Assembly: GCA_028292505.1 (NCBI GenBank)
Contig: JAQGMF010000027.1
Coordinates: 1 to 64,000, forward strand
Direction of reading: 5' to 3'
DNA: 64,000 nucleotides
Source: Rhodocyclales bacterium
GTDB taxonomy: Bacteria > Pseudomonadota > Gammaproteobacteria > Burkholderiales > Rhodocyclaceae
Shown here: piece by piece, positions 8,047-18,510 of the stretch
Numbering within the stretch: the first letter of the stretch is position 1
Layout: the number at the start of each line of letters is the position of its first letter
The notes under the pieces: generated by a model
The model's input: the letters and a program-made list of their open reading frames with translations, nothing else
Database searches by the model: none
What the model was told of the DNA's origin: nothing
Made by a program: the position numbers and the translations under genes

Positions 8047-10740
8047 GTGGCCGAAATCAACGTTCCGTTCGATGAAGGCTTTCTGGAGCGCGCCGCGCGC
8101 ATCATCCTCGAGCAATTCGCGTCGAACGATGAATCCGACGATCTCAGCTATGATCTCTCGGCGCTGCGCATCATCGTTCCCAATCTGCTGATTGCCCAGC
8201 CGCTTGCCCAGTCGCTGGCACGCGTAGCGGATGCGCCCATCCTCCTGCCACGCATCGATACCCTGAGTGGCTTTGTCGCGCCTTGGGTGTCCACTCAAAC
8301 ACCGATCCCGCAAGCACGCCGCCAGTTGTTGCTGCATGCTGGCCTGAGAACCCACTTCCAGCTCGAAGAAAGTAGTCTGTGGGATCTCGCGGCAGAGTTG
8401 ATCGCGCTGTTCGACGAACTCACCGAGCAGGTCGTCGGCCTGCCCGAAGATGCCAATGTCCTGCTCGCGCAAATCCAGCGCGCCTATGCCTTGCGCGACG
8501 CGCGTCCGCTTGGCGTGGAGACGCGCATGGTGCATACGCTGTGGCGCGCCGAATCGCAGGGGCGTCCCTCCGAAGCTGCCGCGCGTATCCTGGCCATCAC
8601 GCAGTGGCTGGCCGCAAGCAAGGGTGATTTATGCATTCTGCCGGAATGGGGCAGTGATCGGATCTTGCGTGCTGTGCGGCATGCGCACCCCGAGGCGCTG
8701 GTACTGCATCCACGTCGCGCCATATCGCAGAGCGTGGCGGCACGTACCCTCGCGGCGGCCTGGCCGCAGACCGAAGCGCCGCCCGTTTTGCGTGAGCGCG
8801 CTGCGATGCTTGCCGATGAGGAGGTTCAAGAATTCTCGCGGCGTGTCGGTTTGCTGAAAGCAGACAGCCTCGAAGATCTTGCCAGTGGCATAGCCGAACA
8901 GGTCTTCGACTGGCTGGAGCAGGGCCAGCACAGCATCGCGCTGGTCGCCTGCGACCGCGTAGCCGCGCGGCGTGTGCGCGCCTTGCTGGATCGGCGCGGC
9001 GTGCTCGTCGTCGACGAAACAGGATGGAAGTTCTCCACCACGCGCGCCGCTGCAACGATCGACGCCCTGCTCGAAACATTGGTCAGTGATGGCTATCACC
9101 GCAGCCTGATCGACCTCGTCAAGTCGCCTTTCGTCGCCGCCGATCTGGCAGTGGAGACACGCAACGCCGGCGTGCTGGAGATTGAGCGCACGCTGGCGCG
9201 CGATGGCATCGTTTCCGGTCTGTCGCATGTCTTCAACCGCCTGGTCCGCGAAGCGCCTGGTCACGTCTTGATGAGCCGCATCATCGACGCTGCGCGCAGC
9301 TTGCCGACTTCTGGCGAGCATGCAATCGTCATCTGGCTGGATCGATTGCAGGAAGCCTTGCGCCTGCTCGGCGCGCTCGAAGCTCTGCAGTCCGACACGG
9401 CCGGTGCGCAGTGGCTGGAGTGGCTGCAGATGCGTCGCGCCGAACTGCAGGATGATCGTTCGCGTTTCCGCTTCTCCGCCTGGCGAGCGTGGTTCAACCG
9501 CGAGATGGATGCGGCGCTGTTCCGCGATCGCGACATCGACAGCCCGGTGGTCATGACACATCTGGCAGCCACGCGTCTGCGACAATTCGATGCCGTTGTG
9601 CTGATTGGCGCCGATAGTGTCAATCTGCGCGAAGCCAGCGGGCCGCGCTGGCTGGCACACGACGGTGTGCGTCGCGAACTCGGCCTGCCGGGACGCGATG
9701 CCAACCGCATGCTCTTGCGCGAAGACCTCGCCGGCATCATGCTCGGCTCAGGGCAATGCCTGATCGCCTGGCAGGACAGCGAGCGCGACGAGCGCCGGCT
9801 GCTGGCGCCGGATATCGAAATCTTGCGCCAAGTACTGGCCGCCCATCCACAGGCTTTACGACTGCGGCACTATCGGCGACCACCCGTGTGTGGCGATGCC
9901 GTGCCCGTACCTATGCCTGCACCCGTAGTACCCCCAACGCGCCAACCGACGCAGCTGTCGGCAAGCGCATTGCGCAGTCTGCTGAGCTGTCCGTACCAGT
10001 ATTTCGGCCGCTACATCCTGGCACTCAGTGAAGTGGAGGAGATCACCGAGTCACTGGAGAAGCGCGACTTCGGCGAGCTGGTGCACGCCATCCTGCAATC
10101 CTTCCACAGCGAATATCCACGCCTGCTGGAAGTCGAAGTGGAAGATGCTATCGCTGGTCTGCGGCGACATTCCGATGACATATTCGCCAAACACATCGGA
10201 CGCAACTTCATGGATCAGGCTTGGCGCCTGCGCTGGCTCAAGCGACTTGCCGCCTACGTCGATTGGCAGCGACAGCGTGAACAGGACGGCTGGCGCATCG
10301 TCACGCACGAAGAGAAGTGCGAAACGTCCATTGTGCTGGACGATGGCCGCGAGATGTTGCTGCGCGGCCGTATCGATCGCATGGACCGTCGCGGCGAATC
10401 GCTGGCGGTGCTCGATTACAAGACGCAACCCAATAAGACTCTGCGCGAGAAGTTGGCCGATGCCGACGAAGTGCAACTCGCCTTCTATGGCTTGCTCAAG
10501 CAAGGGGAGGCAGTTGAAGCGGCTTTTGTCGGCCTGGATGACGAGGTGGTCGCCGACTATGCGCAGCCCGAGCTGGCCGCAGAAGTCGAGCGCGTCGACG
10601 CATTGATCCGCAATGTGTTCGCGCGCATCGGCGAAGGCGAGGCGCTGCCGGCAATGCGGCCAATTGCCCTGTGCGGCAACTGCGAGATACGTGGCGTATG
10701 TCGCAAGGATTGGCATGCCGACGAAGGTGGCAATCCATGA
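8047..10740 (+). CDS. AddB-like PD-(D/E)XK nuclease with iron-sulfur cysteines
   Basis: 897 residues, GTG start with Shine-Dalgarno CGGAG. The N-terminal half resembles an inactivated superfamily 1 helicase (SALRIIVPNLLIAQPLAQ) with no Walker A lysine. The C-terminal third is a RecB-type nuclease: D777 in RGRIDRMD and D790-x-K792 in LDYKT. C648 (LLSCPYQYF), C876, C879 and C885 (CGNC-x5-C) match the four-cysteine iron-sulfur staple of AddB nucleases. The next gene encodes the AddA-like helicase-nuclease and overlaps it by four bases (ATGA), so the two should form one complex resecting double-strand breaks for RecA loading. The symbol is withheld because this proteobacterial branch is divergent. 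Confidence 0.88.
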   Translation: MAEINVPFDEGFLERAARIILEQFASNDESDDLSYDLSALRIIVPNLLIAQPLAQSLARVADAPILLPRIDTLSGFVAPWVSTQTPIPQARRQLLLHAGLRTHFQLEESSLWDLAAELIALFDELTEQVVGLPEDANVLLAQIQRAYALRDARPLGVETRMVHTLWRAESQGRPSEAAARILAITQWLAASKGDLCILPEWGSDRILRAVRHAHPEALVLHPRRAISQSVAARTLAAAWPQTEAPPVLRERAAMLADEEVQEFSRRVGLLKADSLEDLASGIAEQVFDWLEQGQHSIALVACDRVAARRVRALLDRRGVLVVDETGWKFSTTRAAATIDALLETLVSDGYHRSLIDLVKSPFVAADLAVETRNAGVLEIERTLARDGIVSGLSHVFNRLVREAPGHVLMSRIIDAARSLPTSGEHAIVIWLDRLQEALRLLGALEALQSDTAGAQWLEWLQMRRAELQDDRSRFRFSAWRAWFNREMDAALFRDRDIDSPVVMTHLAATRLRQFDAVVLIGADSVNLREASGPRWLAHDGVRRELGLPGRDANRMLLREDLAGIMLGSGQCLIAWQDSERDERRLLAPDIEILRQVLAAHPQALRLRHYRRPPVCGDAVPVPMPAPVVPPTRQPTQLSASALRSLLSCPYQYFGRYILALSEVEEITESLEKRDFGELVHAILQSFHSEYPRLLEVEVEDAIAGLRRHSDDIFAKHIGRNFMDQAWRLRWLKRLAAYVDWQRQREQDGWRIVTHEEKCETSIVLDDGREMLLRGRIDRMDRRGESLAVLDYKTQPNKTLREKLADADEVQLAFYGLLKQGEAVEAAFVGLDDEVVADYAQPELAAEVERVDALIRNVFARIGEGEALPAMRPIALCGNCEIRGVCRKDWHADEGGNP

Positions 10741-13700
10741 GTGGCCTCGATATCCATGTCGCGCTCGACCCCGCGCGTAGCGTTGTGGTCGAAGCCTGCG
10801 CCGGCAGTGGCAAAACCTGGTTGCTGGTTTCGCGTCTGGTGCGCCTGTTGCTGGCTGGCGTGCGTCCTGGTCAGATACTCGCCATCACCTTCACACGCAA
10901 GGCGGCCCGCGAGATCGAAGAACGCCTGCGCGACGCGCTGGCCCTGCTGGCAAGTGCAGACGATGACATTGTCCTGACGTATCTTGCGCAGCGCGGTCTC
11001 GATGAGGCGGCCGCTCGCGCATCGTTGCCACGTGCGCGCAGCCTATTCGAGGACTATTTGCGTGCCGATCCGCCGCTGACGATCGGTACCTTCCACGCCT
11101 GGTTCGCACGCCTGCTATCTGCGGCGCCGCTGGACAGTCCCTTGTCCAGACGGCAGCTCGACGAGTCCGCGAACAATCTCTTCGACGAAGCCTGGACTGG
11201 TCTGTCGGCCGCGTGTGCAAACAATGTCGAAGGGGAGGTTGCGCAATCGCTGCTGTGGCTGTTCGCCGAATTCGGTGCTTTCAACACACGCAGGCTGCTG
11301 CGCAAATTTCTCGCGCGTCAGGCCGAGTGGCAGATGTGGCGTGCCATGCATGGATCGATCGCCGACGTACTGGGCACCTTGCCCGAGCTGCTCGGTGTAC
11401 GGGAGAACCCGCCTCACGAATGCCTGACGCATACTGCCATGCATGCGCTGCTCGACCGGCTGGCACCGGCACTGGAAATGGGCAGCCAGACGACGAAGGA
11501 CAAGGCGGCGCAATTGCGCGCGGCGCTTGCGCATGACGACAATGGACAGGCGGCGCTCTTGCTTGCCGATGTGTTGCTCACGCAAAAAGATGAGCCGCGC
11601 AAACTCACTGCGGCTGGCACGAAGAAACAATTGAGCGCAGATGATTTCGCGCGCTTCGAAGCGGACCTGGCCTGCGCACAAGAGGAAGCCATTGCTTTTC
11701 GCGAAGCGCTCCTGTCGCAGCGCATCCTGCAGACCAATATGCATGGCTTGCGTGTCGGCGACGCGCTGCTCGAACGCCTGCAAGAGCTCAAGCGCGCGCG
11801 TCGGGCGATGGACTTCAACGATCTGGAGATCGAAGTCGACCGTCTGCTCGATGATCCGGCAACGGGCGCATTCGTCATGGCGCGTCTCGATGCACGCTAT
11901 CGTCATATCCTGCTCGACGAATTCCAGGATACCAACCCCATGCAGTGGCGTGTGCTGCGCGCCTGGTTCGATGCCTATGGCGAAGGCAATGAAGCGCCAC
12001 GCGTTTTCATGGTTGGCGATCCCAAGCAGTCGATCTATCGTTTCCGCCGCGCCGAACCGCGACTTTTCGATGCGGCACGCACGTACTTTTGCACGCATCT
12101 TGCTGCCGTCGAACAGGCGACCGATCACACGCGCCGCAATGCCGGCGCTGTCGTGCAGGCGGTGAATGCCGTATTCGCGGAGCGTGATGGATTCCGGCCA
12201 CAAACCACGGAGCGCGCGAACTGGCCGGGCTGGGTGGAGGTCTTGCCGCTGGTCGAACGTAGCGCGGAGCCCGCGCCGCTGCCGGAAGAGCGCGATGGAC
12301 GCGATCCGCTGAGCGATCCGGTCGAGGCCGAGGAAGACGACAGGCGCGCGCAGGAAGCCGCGCTGTTGGTCGAGCGCCTGCAAGGCATGTTCGGTCGCGT
12401 GGCCGTGCGCAATGCGGATGACAGCGAGCGGCCGCTGGCCTATGACGATGTACTGATCCTGACACGCAGCACGAAGCAGCTTGCACCCTACGAAGCGGCG
12501 CTGCGTGCGGCGGGCATTCCCTTCATCAGTCCGGGGCGTGGCGGCCTGCTTGGCACGCTGGAAGCACAGGACGTACTGGCGCTGCTGCGTTTTCTCGCCG
12601 ATCCGGCCGATGCGCTGTCGCTGGCACATGTGCTGCGCTGCCCGGTGTTCGATCTAAGCGACGAATGCCTCCTCGAAATCTTCAGTCGGGATGCCGATGC
12701 CTGGACTACGCTGTGCGCCCTCGCCAACAATGGACATGCCATTCTCATACCGGTGCGCGAATCGCTCGCCGGCTGGATCGATCTCGCACATCACCTGCCG
12801 ACACACGACGCGCTCGATGCCATTTTCAACGCTTCCGATTGGCTGGTGCGCTACAAGCGACGCGTGCCCGAAGCCATGTGGCCCGGCGTGCACGCCAATC
12901 TCGATGCGCTGATCGAGCTCACGCTGTCGGTCGATGCGGGCCGCTATCCGAGCCTGTCGCGCCTGGTGGACGAGCTGCGCCGCATGTCCGGCGGCGACGA
13001 GGATGCACCCGACGAGGGGCTCATCGCGCTCGACGACGATGTCGGTTCAGACCCTGAGGTGTGCGGTCGCGTGCGCATCATGACTATCCATGGCGCCAAG
13101 GGTCTTGAGGCACCCGTCGTGTGGTTGATCAATGCGCATGGCAAAAAACGGCCGCTCGATGGCTATGACGTCATCATTGATTGGCCAGCGGACTCGGCAC
13201 AGCCCGAACACTTTTCGCTGATCGCTACGCAGAAGGAGCGCGGCAGGGCGCGCGAGATTTTGGCGCAAACCGATGAAGCGGCGGAAGCACGCGAACAGCT
13301 CAATCTGCTCTACGTTGCCATGACGCGTGCGCAGCAGGTGTTCATTGTCAGCGGCATTGCCCTGCAACGCGGCGAGAACATCGAGAGCCATCATGCCTTG
13401 CTGCAGGCTGCGCTGGAACCGTTGGGCGGCTGTATTGGCCAGGGCCTGCCGGAGATGCAAGTATCGCAGGCCGCCACGACATCGTGCATCGTCCCGCCAA
13501 AGCCGAAAGCAGAGCACCTGCATATCGGCCGGCGGCGTAAATCCGAGGCGATGAGCGCAGGCCAGCAATTCGGCATTCAATTGCACTCCTGGCTACAGCA
13601 TGCCACCGAAGGTGCGCCGAAACCCGACGTGCCGGGCGAAGTGCAGCGGGCGGCCGAGCGCATTCTGGCGCGCCCCTCGCTGGCCGGTTTGTTCGACGCA

Positions 13701-13985
13701 AAAAATATCCTGCGCGGTGGCAACGAGGTGTCGTTTGCCATTCAGGGCGGAGGCATCGGACGCATCGACCGGTGGGTGGAAACACGCGATGCGCTGTGGG
13801 TGCTCGACTATAAGAGCGGCGCTGTCAGCGGTGCGCCGATGGCGCAATATCGGGCACAGCTCGTCAGCTATAGGCAGGCGCTGTTGCCCTTCGCCAAAGG
13901 CAAACCGATTCGCGCCCTGCTGGTTTTTACTGACGGCAGCGACGTGGAAATAGCCTTCGATTCAGAAGACAACATAGACAACTGA
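10737..13985 (+). CDS. AddA-like UvrD-family helicase-nuclease
   Basis: 1082 residues. Complete superfamily 1A helicase motifs: Walker A AGSGKT (22-27), motif II LLDEFQDTNP (D394, E395), motif III GDPKQSIYRFRRAEP, motif V TIHGAKGLEAPVVW and motif VI LLYVAMTRA. A C-terminal PD-(D/E)XK nuclease follows, with D1011 in GRIDRW and D1024-x-K1026 in LDYKSG. This is the AddA architecture. The ATG at 10737 overlaps the stop of the AddB-like gene, so the pair is translationally coupled. With nuclease motifs in both subunits it should cut both strands, unlike RecBCD with one nuclease. Confidence 0.92.
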   Translation: MSGLDIHVALDPARSVVVEACAGSGKTWLLVSRLVRLLLAGVRPGQILAITFTRKAAREIEERLRDALALLASADDDIVLTYLAQRGLDEAAARASLPRARSLFEDYLRADPPLTIGTFHAWFARLLSAAPLDSPLSRRQLDESANNLFDEAWTGLSAACANNVEGEVAQSLLWLFAEFGAFNTRRLLRKFLARQAEWQMWRAMHGSIADVLGTLPELLGVRENPPHECLTHTAMHALLDRLAPALEMGSQTTKDKAAQLRAALAHDDNGQAALLLADVLLTQKDEPRKLTAAGTKKQLSADDFARFEADLACAQEEAIAFREALLSQRILQTNMHGLRVGDALLERLQELKRARRAMDFNDLEIEVDRLLDDPATGAFVMARLDARYRHILLDEFQDTNPMQWRVLRAWFDAYGEGNEAPRVFMVGDPKQSIYRFRRAEPRLFDAARTYFCTHLAAVEQATDHTRRNAGAVVQAVNAVFAERDGFRPQTTERANWPGWVEVLPLVERSAEPAPLPEERDGRDPLSDPVEAEEDDRRAQEAALLVERLQGMFGRVAVRNADDSERPLAYDDVLILTRSTKQLAPYEAALRAAGIPFISPGRGGLLGTLEAQDVLALLRFLADPADALSLAHVLRCPVFDLSDECLLEIFSRDADAWTTLCALANNGHAILIPVRESLAGWIDLAHHLPTHDALDAIFNASDWLVRYKRRVPEAMWPGVHANLDALIELTLSVDAGRYPSLSRLVDELRRMSGGDEDAPDEGLIALDDDVGSDPEVCGRVRIMTIHGAKGLEAPVVWLINAHGKKRPLDGYDVIIDWPADSAQPEHFSLIATQKERGRAREILAQTDEAAEAREQLNLLYVAMTRAQQVFIVSGIALQRGENIESHHALLQAALEPLGGCIGQGLPEMQVSQAATTSCIVPPKPKAEHLHIGRRRKSEAMSAGQQFGIQLHSWLQHATEGAPKPDVPGEVQRAAERILARPSLAGLFDAKNILRGGNEVSFAIQGGGIGRIDRWVETRDALWVLDYKSGAVSGAPMAQYRAQLVSYRQALLPFAKGKPIRALLVFTDGSDVEIAFDSEDNIDN

Positions 13986-14134
13986 GAGACAACTGAGGGC
14001 GAGCGGCATCAGGTGCAACAGGGATACCCTGAATCGCCCTTATGCAATACCATTCACAACAAATTACGCTAATCCGGAACTGGCCGGGAGGCGGTCTTGG
14101 GTCCTGGCGGTCCTGGAAAAGCAAGGAGAGGGAA

Positions 14135-14614
14135 ATGCTGGTTAGTGAAATTATGGCGCTCAAGGGCCATGTGCTTTACACCGTGGGGCCGCAGCACACG
14201 TTGCAGGAAGCGGTGACGACCATGACCGAACTGGACATCGGCTCGGTGGTGGTAGTCGAGGACGGCAAGATGGTTGGGTTGCTGACTTTCCGTGAAATGC
14301 TGGCAGCGCTGGCGCGTGTCGGCATGAACTGGCGCGAAGCGAAGGTTGCCGGCGCGATGATGGCCAAGCCGGTGATCGCCACGCCGGATATGGAGGTCGA
14401 AGAGTTGCAGCGCCTGATCGTCGAACATCATCAACGTTATCTGCCTGTCATGGAAAACGATGTGCTGCTTGGCGTGATCTCCTTCCACGACGTTGCGCGT
14501 GCCATGCTCGAAGAAAAGAGCTTCGAGAACCGCATGCTCAAGAGCTACATCCGCAATTGGCCGGAAGAGGGCGTCAGCGGGGGCGAGAACAAGGACAGCC
14601 CGGCCGCGAGTTGA
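14135..14614 (+). CDS. CBS-domain pair protein
   Basis: 159-residue soluble protein made of two CBS modules (about 5-60 and 75-130; for example TELDIGSVVVVEDGKMVGLLTFREML and HHQRYLPVMENDVLLGVISFHDV) plus a charged tail. CBS pairs bind adenine nucleotides and act as energy or ligand sensors; the regulated partner is unknown. The ATG at 14135 has a strong AAGGAGAGG seven bases upstream; a longer in-frame reading from 14042 lacks such a site. No obvious functional link with either neighbour. Confidence 0.85.
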   Translation: MLVSEIMALKGHVLYTVGPQHTLQEAVTTMTELDIGSVVVVEDGKMVGLLTFREMLAALARVGMNWREAKVAGAMMAKPVIATPDMEVEELQRLIVEHHQRYLPVMENDVLLGVISFHDVARAMLEEKSFENRMLKSYIRNWPEEGVSGGENKDSPAAS

Positions 14615-14716
14615 TTCGCCAGGCTTCAGTCTTGGCCCACTGCAACCGTTAGCATTCAGGTCGGCCCTGCCACAAGAAGCGCAGGATCGCCATCCGCGAC
14701 AGACGGAGGAGACGAA

Positions 14717-16396
14717 GTGGAAAAGATCTGGCTGCAGAGCTATCCGCCTGGCATACCCGCCGAAATCGACGTGAACGAATTCGCGTCGCTCGGCGATCTG
14801 TTCGAGCGCAGTGTCGCGCGCTGGCCCAATCGCGATGCCTACGTCAATATGGGCAAGCCGTTGAGCTATCGGGAACTCGAACGACTCTCCGGACAGTTCG
14901 CCGCCTATCTGCAATCTGAACTCGGCTTGCCCGTCGGCGCTCGCGTGGCGCTGATGATGCCCAACGTGTTGCAGTATCCCGTGTGCCTGTTCGGCGCGCT
15001 GCGCGCAGGCTACACCGTCGTCAATTGCAACCCGCTGTACACGCCGCGCGAACTCGAACATCAGCTCAACGATTCGGGCGCGGAAGCAATTGTCATACTG
15101 GAAAATTTCGCGTGCACGCTTACGAAGGTGATTGCGCAAACCGGCGTCAAGCACGTTGTCGTCACCAGCCTGGGTGCGATGCTGGGCGGCATCAAAGGCT
15201 GCGTAGTCGATCTGGTAGTACGACATGTCAAGAAACTCGTGCCCGCGTGGTCGCTGCCCGGCCATGTGCGCTTCGGCACGACCTTGCAACGCGGCGCGCG
15301 TCACAGCCTGCGCAAAGTGACGGTGACGCACGATGACATCGCCTTCCTGCAATACACCGGCGGCACGACCGGCGTCGCCAAGGGCGCGATGCTCACGCAT
15401 GGCAACATCGTCGCCAACCTGCAACAGGCGAGCGCCTGGATCAAGCCGCGCATCGACGAGGGTGTCGAAACTATCATCACAGCTTTGCCGCTGTATCACA
15501 TCTTTTCGCTGACGGCGAACTGCCTGACCTTCCTGAAGTTCGGCGCAACCAATGTGCTGATCACCAATCCGCGCGATATCCCCGGGTTCGTCAAGGAGTT
15601 AGGCAAATATCATTTTTCGGTGATCACCGGCGTCAACACGCTCTTCAACGCGCTGCTCAACAATCCCGATTTCGCCAAGCTGGATTTCTCCGGCCTCAAG
15701 TGCGCACTCGGTGGCGGCATGGCCGTGCAGCAGGCGGTGGCCGAGAAGTGGAAAAAGGTGACGGGCTGTACTTTGCGCGAGGCGTATGGCTTGACCGAGA
15801 CCTCGCCGGCCGTGTGCATCAACCCCATCGACCTCGAGCATTTCAATCATTCCATCGGCCTGCCGGTGTCGTCGACGGAGATTTCGATTCGCGATGATGA
15901 CGACCGCGAGCTTGGCGTCGGCGAGGCAGGCGAGCTGTGCGTGCGCGGCCCGCAGGTCATGAAAGGCTATTACAAGCGCCCCGACGAGACGGCCTTGGTG
16001 ATGACCGCGGACGGTTTTTTGCGCACCGGCGACATTGCCAACATCGACGAGAAGGGCTTCGTGCGTATCGTCGATCGCAAGAAGGACATGATTCTGGTGT
16101 CGGGCTTCAACGTCTATCCGAATGAGGTCGAGGACGTCGTCGCTGCGCACCCCGGCGTTCTGGAAGTGGCGGCGATCGGTGTGCCCGATGAGCATTCGGG
16201 CGAGGCAGTGAAAGTCTTCGTCGTGCGCAAGGATCCGCAACTGACAGCGGAAGCGCTGATCGCGCATTGCAAGACCAGTCTGACCGGCTACAAGGTGCCA
16301 CGGCAGGTCGAATTTCGTGACGAGTTGCCGAAAACCAACGTCGGAAAAATTCTACGACGTGCCTTGCGCGACGAAGCGCTGAAGAAGGCTGCTTGA
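14717..16396 (+). CDS. fadD: Long-chain fatty acid-CoA ligase (FadD-like)
   Basis: 559-residue AMP-forming ligase. The ATP/AMP motif [18 protein letters not shown] lies near residue 213, the [10 protein letters not shown] motif is in the middle, and the C-terminal lid carries [28 protein letters not shown] and the catalytic lysine of [12 protein letters not shown]. It activates fatty acids to acyl-CoA for beta-oxidation or lipid synthesis. GTG start with GGAGGA about seven bases upstream. No other beta-oxidation genes lie nearby; chain-length preference cannot be read from the sequence. Confidence 0.88.
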   Translation: MEKIWLQSYPPGIPAEIDVNEFASLGDLFERSVARWPNRDAYVNMGKPLSYRELERLSGQFAAYLQSELGLPVGARVALMMPNVLQYPVCLFGALRAGYTVVNCNPLYTPRELEHQLNDSGAEAIVILENFACTLTKVIAQTGVKHVVVTSLGAMLGGIKGCVVDLVVRHVKKLVPAWSLPGHVRFGTTLQRGARHSLRKVTVTHDDIAFLQYTGGTTGVAKGAMLTHGNIVANLQQASAWIKPRIDEGVETIITALPLYHIFSLTANCLTFLKFGATNVLITNPRDIPGFVKELGKYHFSVITGVNTLFNALLNNPDFAKLDFSGLKCALGGGMAVQQAVAEKWKKVTGCTLREAYGLTETSPAVCINPIDLEHFNHSIGLPVSSTEISIRDDDDRELGVGEAGELCVRGPQVMKGYYKRPDETALVMTADGFLRTGDIANIDEKGFVRIVDRKKDMILVSGFNVYPNEVEDVVAAHPGVLEVAAIGVPDEHSGEAVKVFVVRKDPQLTAEALIAHCKTSLTGYKVPRQVEFRDELPKTNVGKILRRALRDEALKKAA

Positions 16397-16514
16397 AGCA
16401 AACCGTGCATTGGCGCGGCTTACGAACCAAGCCTTGAGTGAGGAAAATTACACGCTTTTGGAATAGCGCCGGAAATACCCCCTTATTCCGCGAACAGGAT
16501 GCCGAAAAGCTTCC

Positions 16515-16543
16515 TTGCAGGTCATGCATATTTGTGCTTGAAT
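16515..16543 (+). promoter_or_regulatory. Candidate sigma-70 promoter of the ivbL-ilvBN operon
   Basis: TTGCAG (16515-16520), a 17-base spacer and TTGAAT (16538-16543) fit a sigma-70 promoter about 38 bases before the leader peptide start. Both hexamers match consensus at four of six positions. The 150-odd bases before it, after the fadD stop, hold nothing else I can name. Confidence 0.35.
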
Positions 16544-16580
16544 TCGATTGCGTTTCTCACTTCTGTTTGGCTAATTACTC

Positions 16581-16679
16581 GTGAACTCTATCTTCTCCGT
16601 TTTGCTACCCGCTTTTACCGCACGCGTTGCGGTATCGGTCGTAGTACGCGTAGTAGGTGTAGGCGGCAACGCGCCGTAA
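16581..16679 (+). CDS. ivbL: ilvB operon leader peptide (IvbL-like)
   Basis: A 32-codon frame starting at GTG 16581, with an in-frame stop (TAA 16572-16574) just upstream, ends in SVVVRVVGVGGNAP. Nine of 32 residues are valine, six of them in the last 15, mostly the GTA codon that is uncommon in neighbouring genes. Length and C-terminus resemble the 32-residue enterobacterial IvbL, which ends VVRVVVVVGNAP. A G/C-rich terminator hairpin with a T run follows 29 bases after the stop, and ilvB starts 91 bases beyond that. Ribosome stalling at Val codons when valyl-tRNA is scarce should open the terminator. Too short for ordinary gene calling. Weak point: no clear Shine-Dalgarno before the GTG. 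Confidence 0.88.
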   Translation: MNSIFSVLLPAFTARVAVSVVVRVVGVGGNAP

Positions 16680-16708
16680 CGGGGACCGAGTCAGACTCAA
16701 GGATTTCA

Positions 16709-16744
16709 ACCCCGCCGGCGCAAGCCGGGCGGGGTTTTCTTTTT
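16709..16744 (+). terminator. Transcription attenuator before ilvB
   Basis: AACCCCGCCGGC (16709-16720) pairs with GCCGGGCGGGGTT (16725-16737, one bulged G), with loop GCAA, followed by a T-rich tract (TTTTCTTTTTCT). Placed between the Val-rich leader frame and ilvB, it has the position and form of an attenuator rather than an end-of-operon terminator. GGCGG in the 3' part of the leader frame and CGGGG just after it could pair with the 5' arm to form an antiterminator. Confidence 0.82.
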
Positions 16745-16832
16745 CTGCTCCCCGCCCGGCCTGATTCCAGACTCTTTCGCCCAAGCGAATGATCGTCTGC
16801 AACCACGCGCCGGCTCAGCTGGAGCAGGTTTC

Positions 16833-18509
16833 ATGAAATACACAGGGGCACAACTCGTCGTCAGGCTGCTCGAGCAGCAGGGCATCACCACCGTTGCGGG
16901 CATTCCGGGCGGTGCAGCCTTGCCGCTCTACGATGCGCTTGCCGAGCGCGGCAGCATCCGCCACGTCCTGGCACGCCATGAGCAGGGCGCCGGTTTCATC
17001 GCGCAGGGTATGGCACGCGCCAGCGGCAAAGCCGCAGTCTGCATCGCCTCCAGCGGGCCAGGCGCCACCAATCTGGTCACGGCCATCGCCGATGCCAAGC
17101 TCGATTCGATTCCGCTGGTGTGCATCACCGGCCAGGTGCCGCTGTCGATGATCGGCACCGATGCGTTCCAGGAAGTCGATACCTACGGCATATCCATTCC
17201 GGTGACCAAGCACAACTATCTCGTGCGCAATGTCGCCGATCTGCTGCAGGTTATTCCCGAGGCATTCCGGTTGGCCGAGTCGGGTCGTCCAGGTCCGGTG
17301 TGGATCGACATTCCTAAGGACGTGCAGATGGCCAGCATCGAAATCGATGCTTTGCCCGAACCCGGTCGGCCCGACACGGCGCCCTGTGTCGACATGGACG
17401 AACTGCGCCGCGCCGCCGAACTGATCAATGCAGCCAAGACGCCGGTGCTGTATCTCGGCGGCGGCATCGTGACCGCAGGGGCTTCGGCGCAAGCCGTCAT
17501 GCTCGCCGAGCAGGCTGGCCTGCCGACGACCATGACATTGATGGCACTTGGCACCATGCAGTCGGATCATCCCTTGTCGCTCGGCATGCTGGGCATGCAC
17601 GGCGCGCGCTTCACCAATTACATCCTCGAAGAGTCCGATTTGTTGATCGTGCTTGGCGCGCGTTTCGATGACCGCGCTATCGGCAAGGCCGAGCAGTTCT
17701 GTCCGAAGGCGGCCATCGTGCATGTCGACATCGACGCGGCGGAACTGGGCAAGATCAAGCGTCCGCATGTCGGCATCCACGGCGATGTGAGCCAGGTGCT
17801 TGACCGACTGTTGCCGCTGATTCAGGTTCAGTTGCGCAAGCAGTGGCTCAGTCGCGTGTCGGATTTGCGCAGTCGTCATCCATTGCTGATGCCGGGCCTG
17901 GAAAATCCGCGCAGCCATTACGGCCTGATCGACGCGGTGGCGAGCGCACTCGATCCGCTGCAGGCCGATGACGCCATCATTACGACCGATGTCGGCCAGC
18001 ACCAGATGTGGGTGGCGCAGGCTTATCCGTTCAGCCGGCCGCGTCAGTGGCTGACTTCTGGCGGACTCGGCACGATGGGCTTTGGCATGCCGGCAGCATT
18101 GGGGGCCGCGATCGCCGAACCGGACAGGACGGTGATCTGTTTCTCGGGCGACGGCAGCTTCATGATGAACATCCAGGAACTGGCCACGATGGCAGACGAA
18201 AACGCCAACGTGAAGATCATCCTCATGAACAATCAGTCGCTCGGCATGGTGCATCAGCAGCAGGACATGTTCTACAAACGCCGCCTGTTCGCCGTCGATT
18301 ATCAGCGACGCAGCGATTTCGTGAAGATCGCGCAAGGCTTCGGCATCGAGGCATGCGATCTGGATACGGCCGAGAACCCACGCGCGATGCTCGCCGACGC
18401 GCTGAATCGTCGCGGCCCGTGTCTCATCCATTGCTCGATAGATATCGAAGCGAAGGTGCTGCCCATCGTTCCGCCGGGCGCATCCAACACTGAAATGATC
18501 GGAGGCTGA
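16833..18509 (+). CDS. ilvB: Acetolactate synthase large subunit (AHAS I type)
   Basis: 558 residues, thiamine diphosphate enzyme joining two pyruvates to acetolactate (Val/Leu) or pyruvate with 2-oxobutyrate (Ile). Catalytic glutamate E50 in [11 protein letters not shown]/central domain in the middle, and the ThDP-Mg motif GDGSFMMN...NN near residues 439-464. Length and sequence are closest, by eye, to E. coli IlvB (isozyme I) rather than IlvI or IlvG. GGAGCAGG precedes the ATG. The small subunit starts two bases after its stop. Upstream control is by the ivbL leader and attenuator. Confidence 0.93.
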   Translation: MKYTGAQLVVRLLEQQGITTVAGIPGGAALPLYDALAERGSIRHVLARHEQGAGFIAQGMARASGKAAVCIASSGPGATNLVTAIADAKLDSIPLVCITGQVPLSMIGTDAFQEVDTYGISIPVTKHNYLVRNVADLLQVIPEAFRLAESGRPGPVWIDIPKDVQMASIEIDALPEPGRPDTAPCVDMDELRRAAELINAAKTPVLYLGGGIVTAGASAQAVMLAEQAGLPTTMTLMALGTMQSDHPLSLGMLGMHGARFTNYILEESDLLIVLGARFDDRAIGKAEQFCPKAAIVHVDIDAAELGKIKRPHVGIHGDVSQVLDRLLPLIQVQLRKQWLSRVSDLRSRHPLLMPGLENPRSHYGLIDAVASALDPLQADDAIITTDVGQHQMWVAQAYPFSRPRQWLTSGGLGTMGFGMPAALGAAIAEPDRTVICFSGDGSFMMNIQELATMADENANVKIILMNNQSLGMVHQQQDMFYKRRLFAVDYQRRSDFVKIAQGFGIEACDLDTAENPRAMLADALNRRGPCLIHCSIDIEAKVLPIVPPGASNTEMIGG

Positions 18510-18510
18510 G

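Noticed and set aside
11115-12629. 504-residue minus-strand frame opposite the AddA-like gene
   Set aside because: Lies opposite the helicase motifs; same shadow effect as other long antisense frames.
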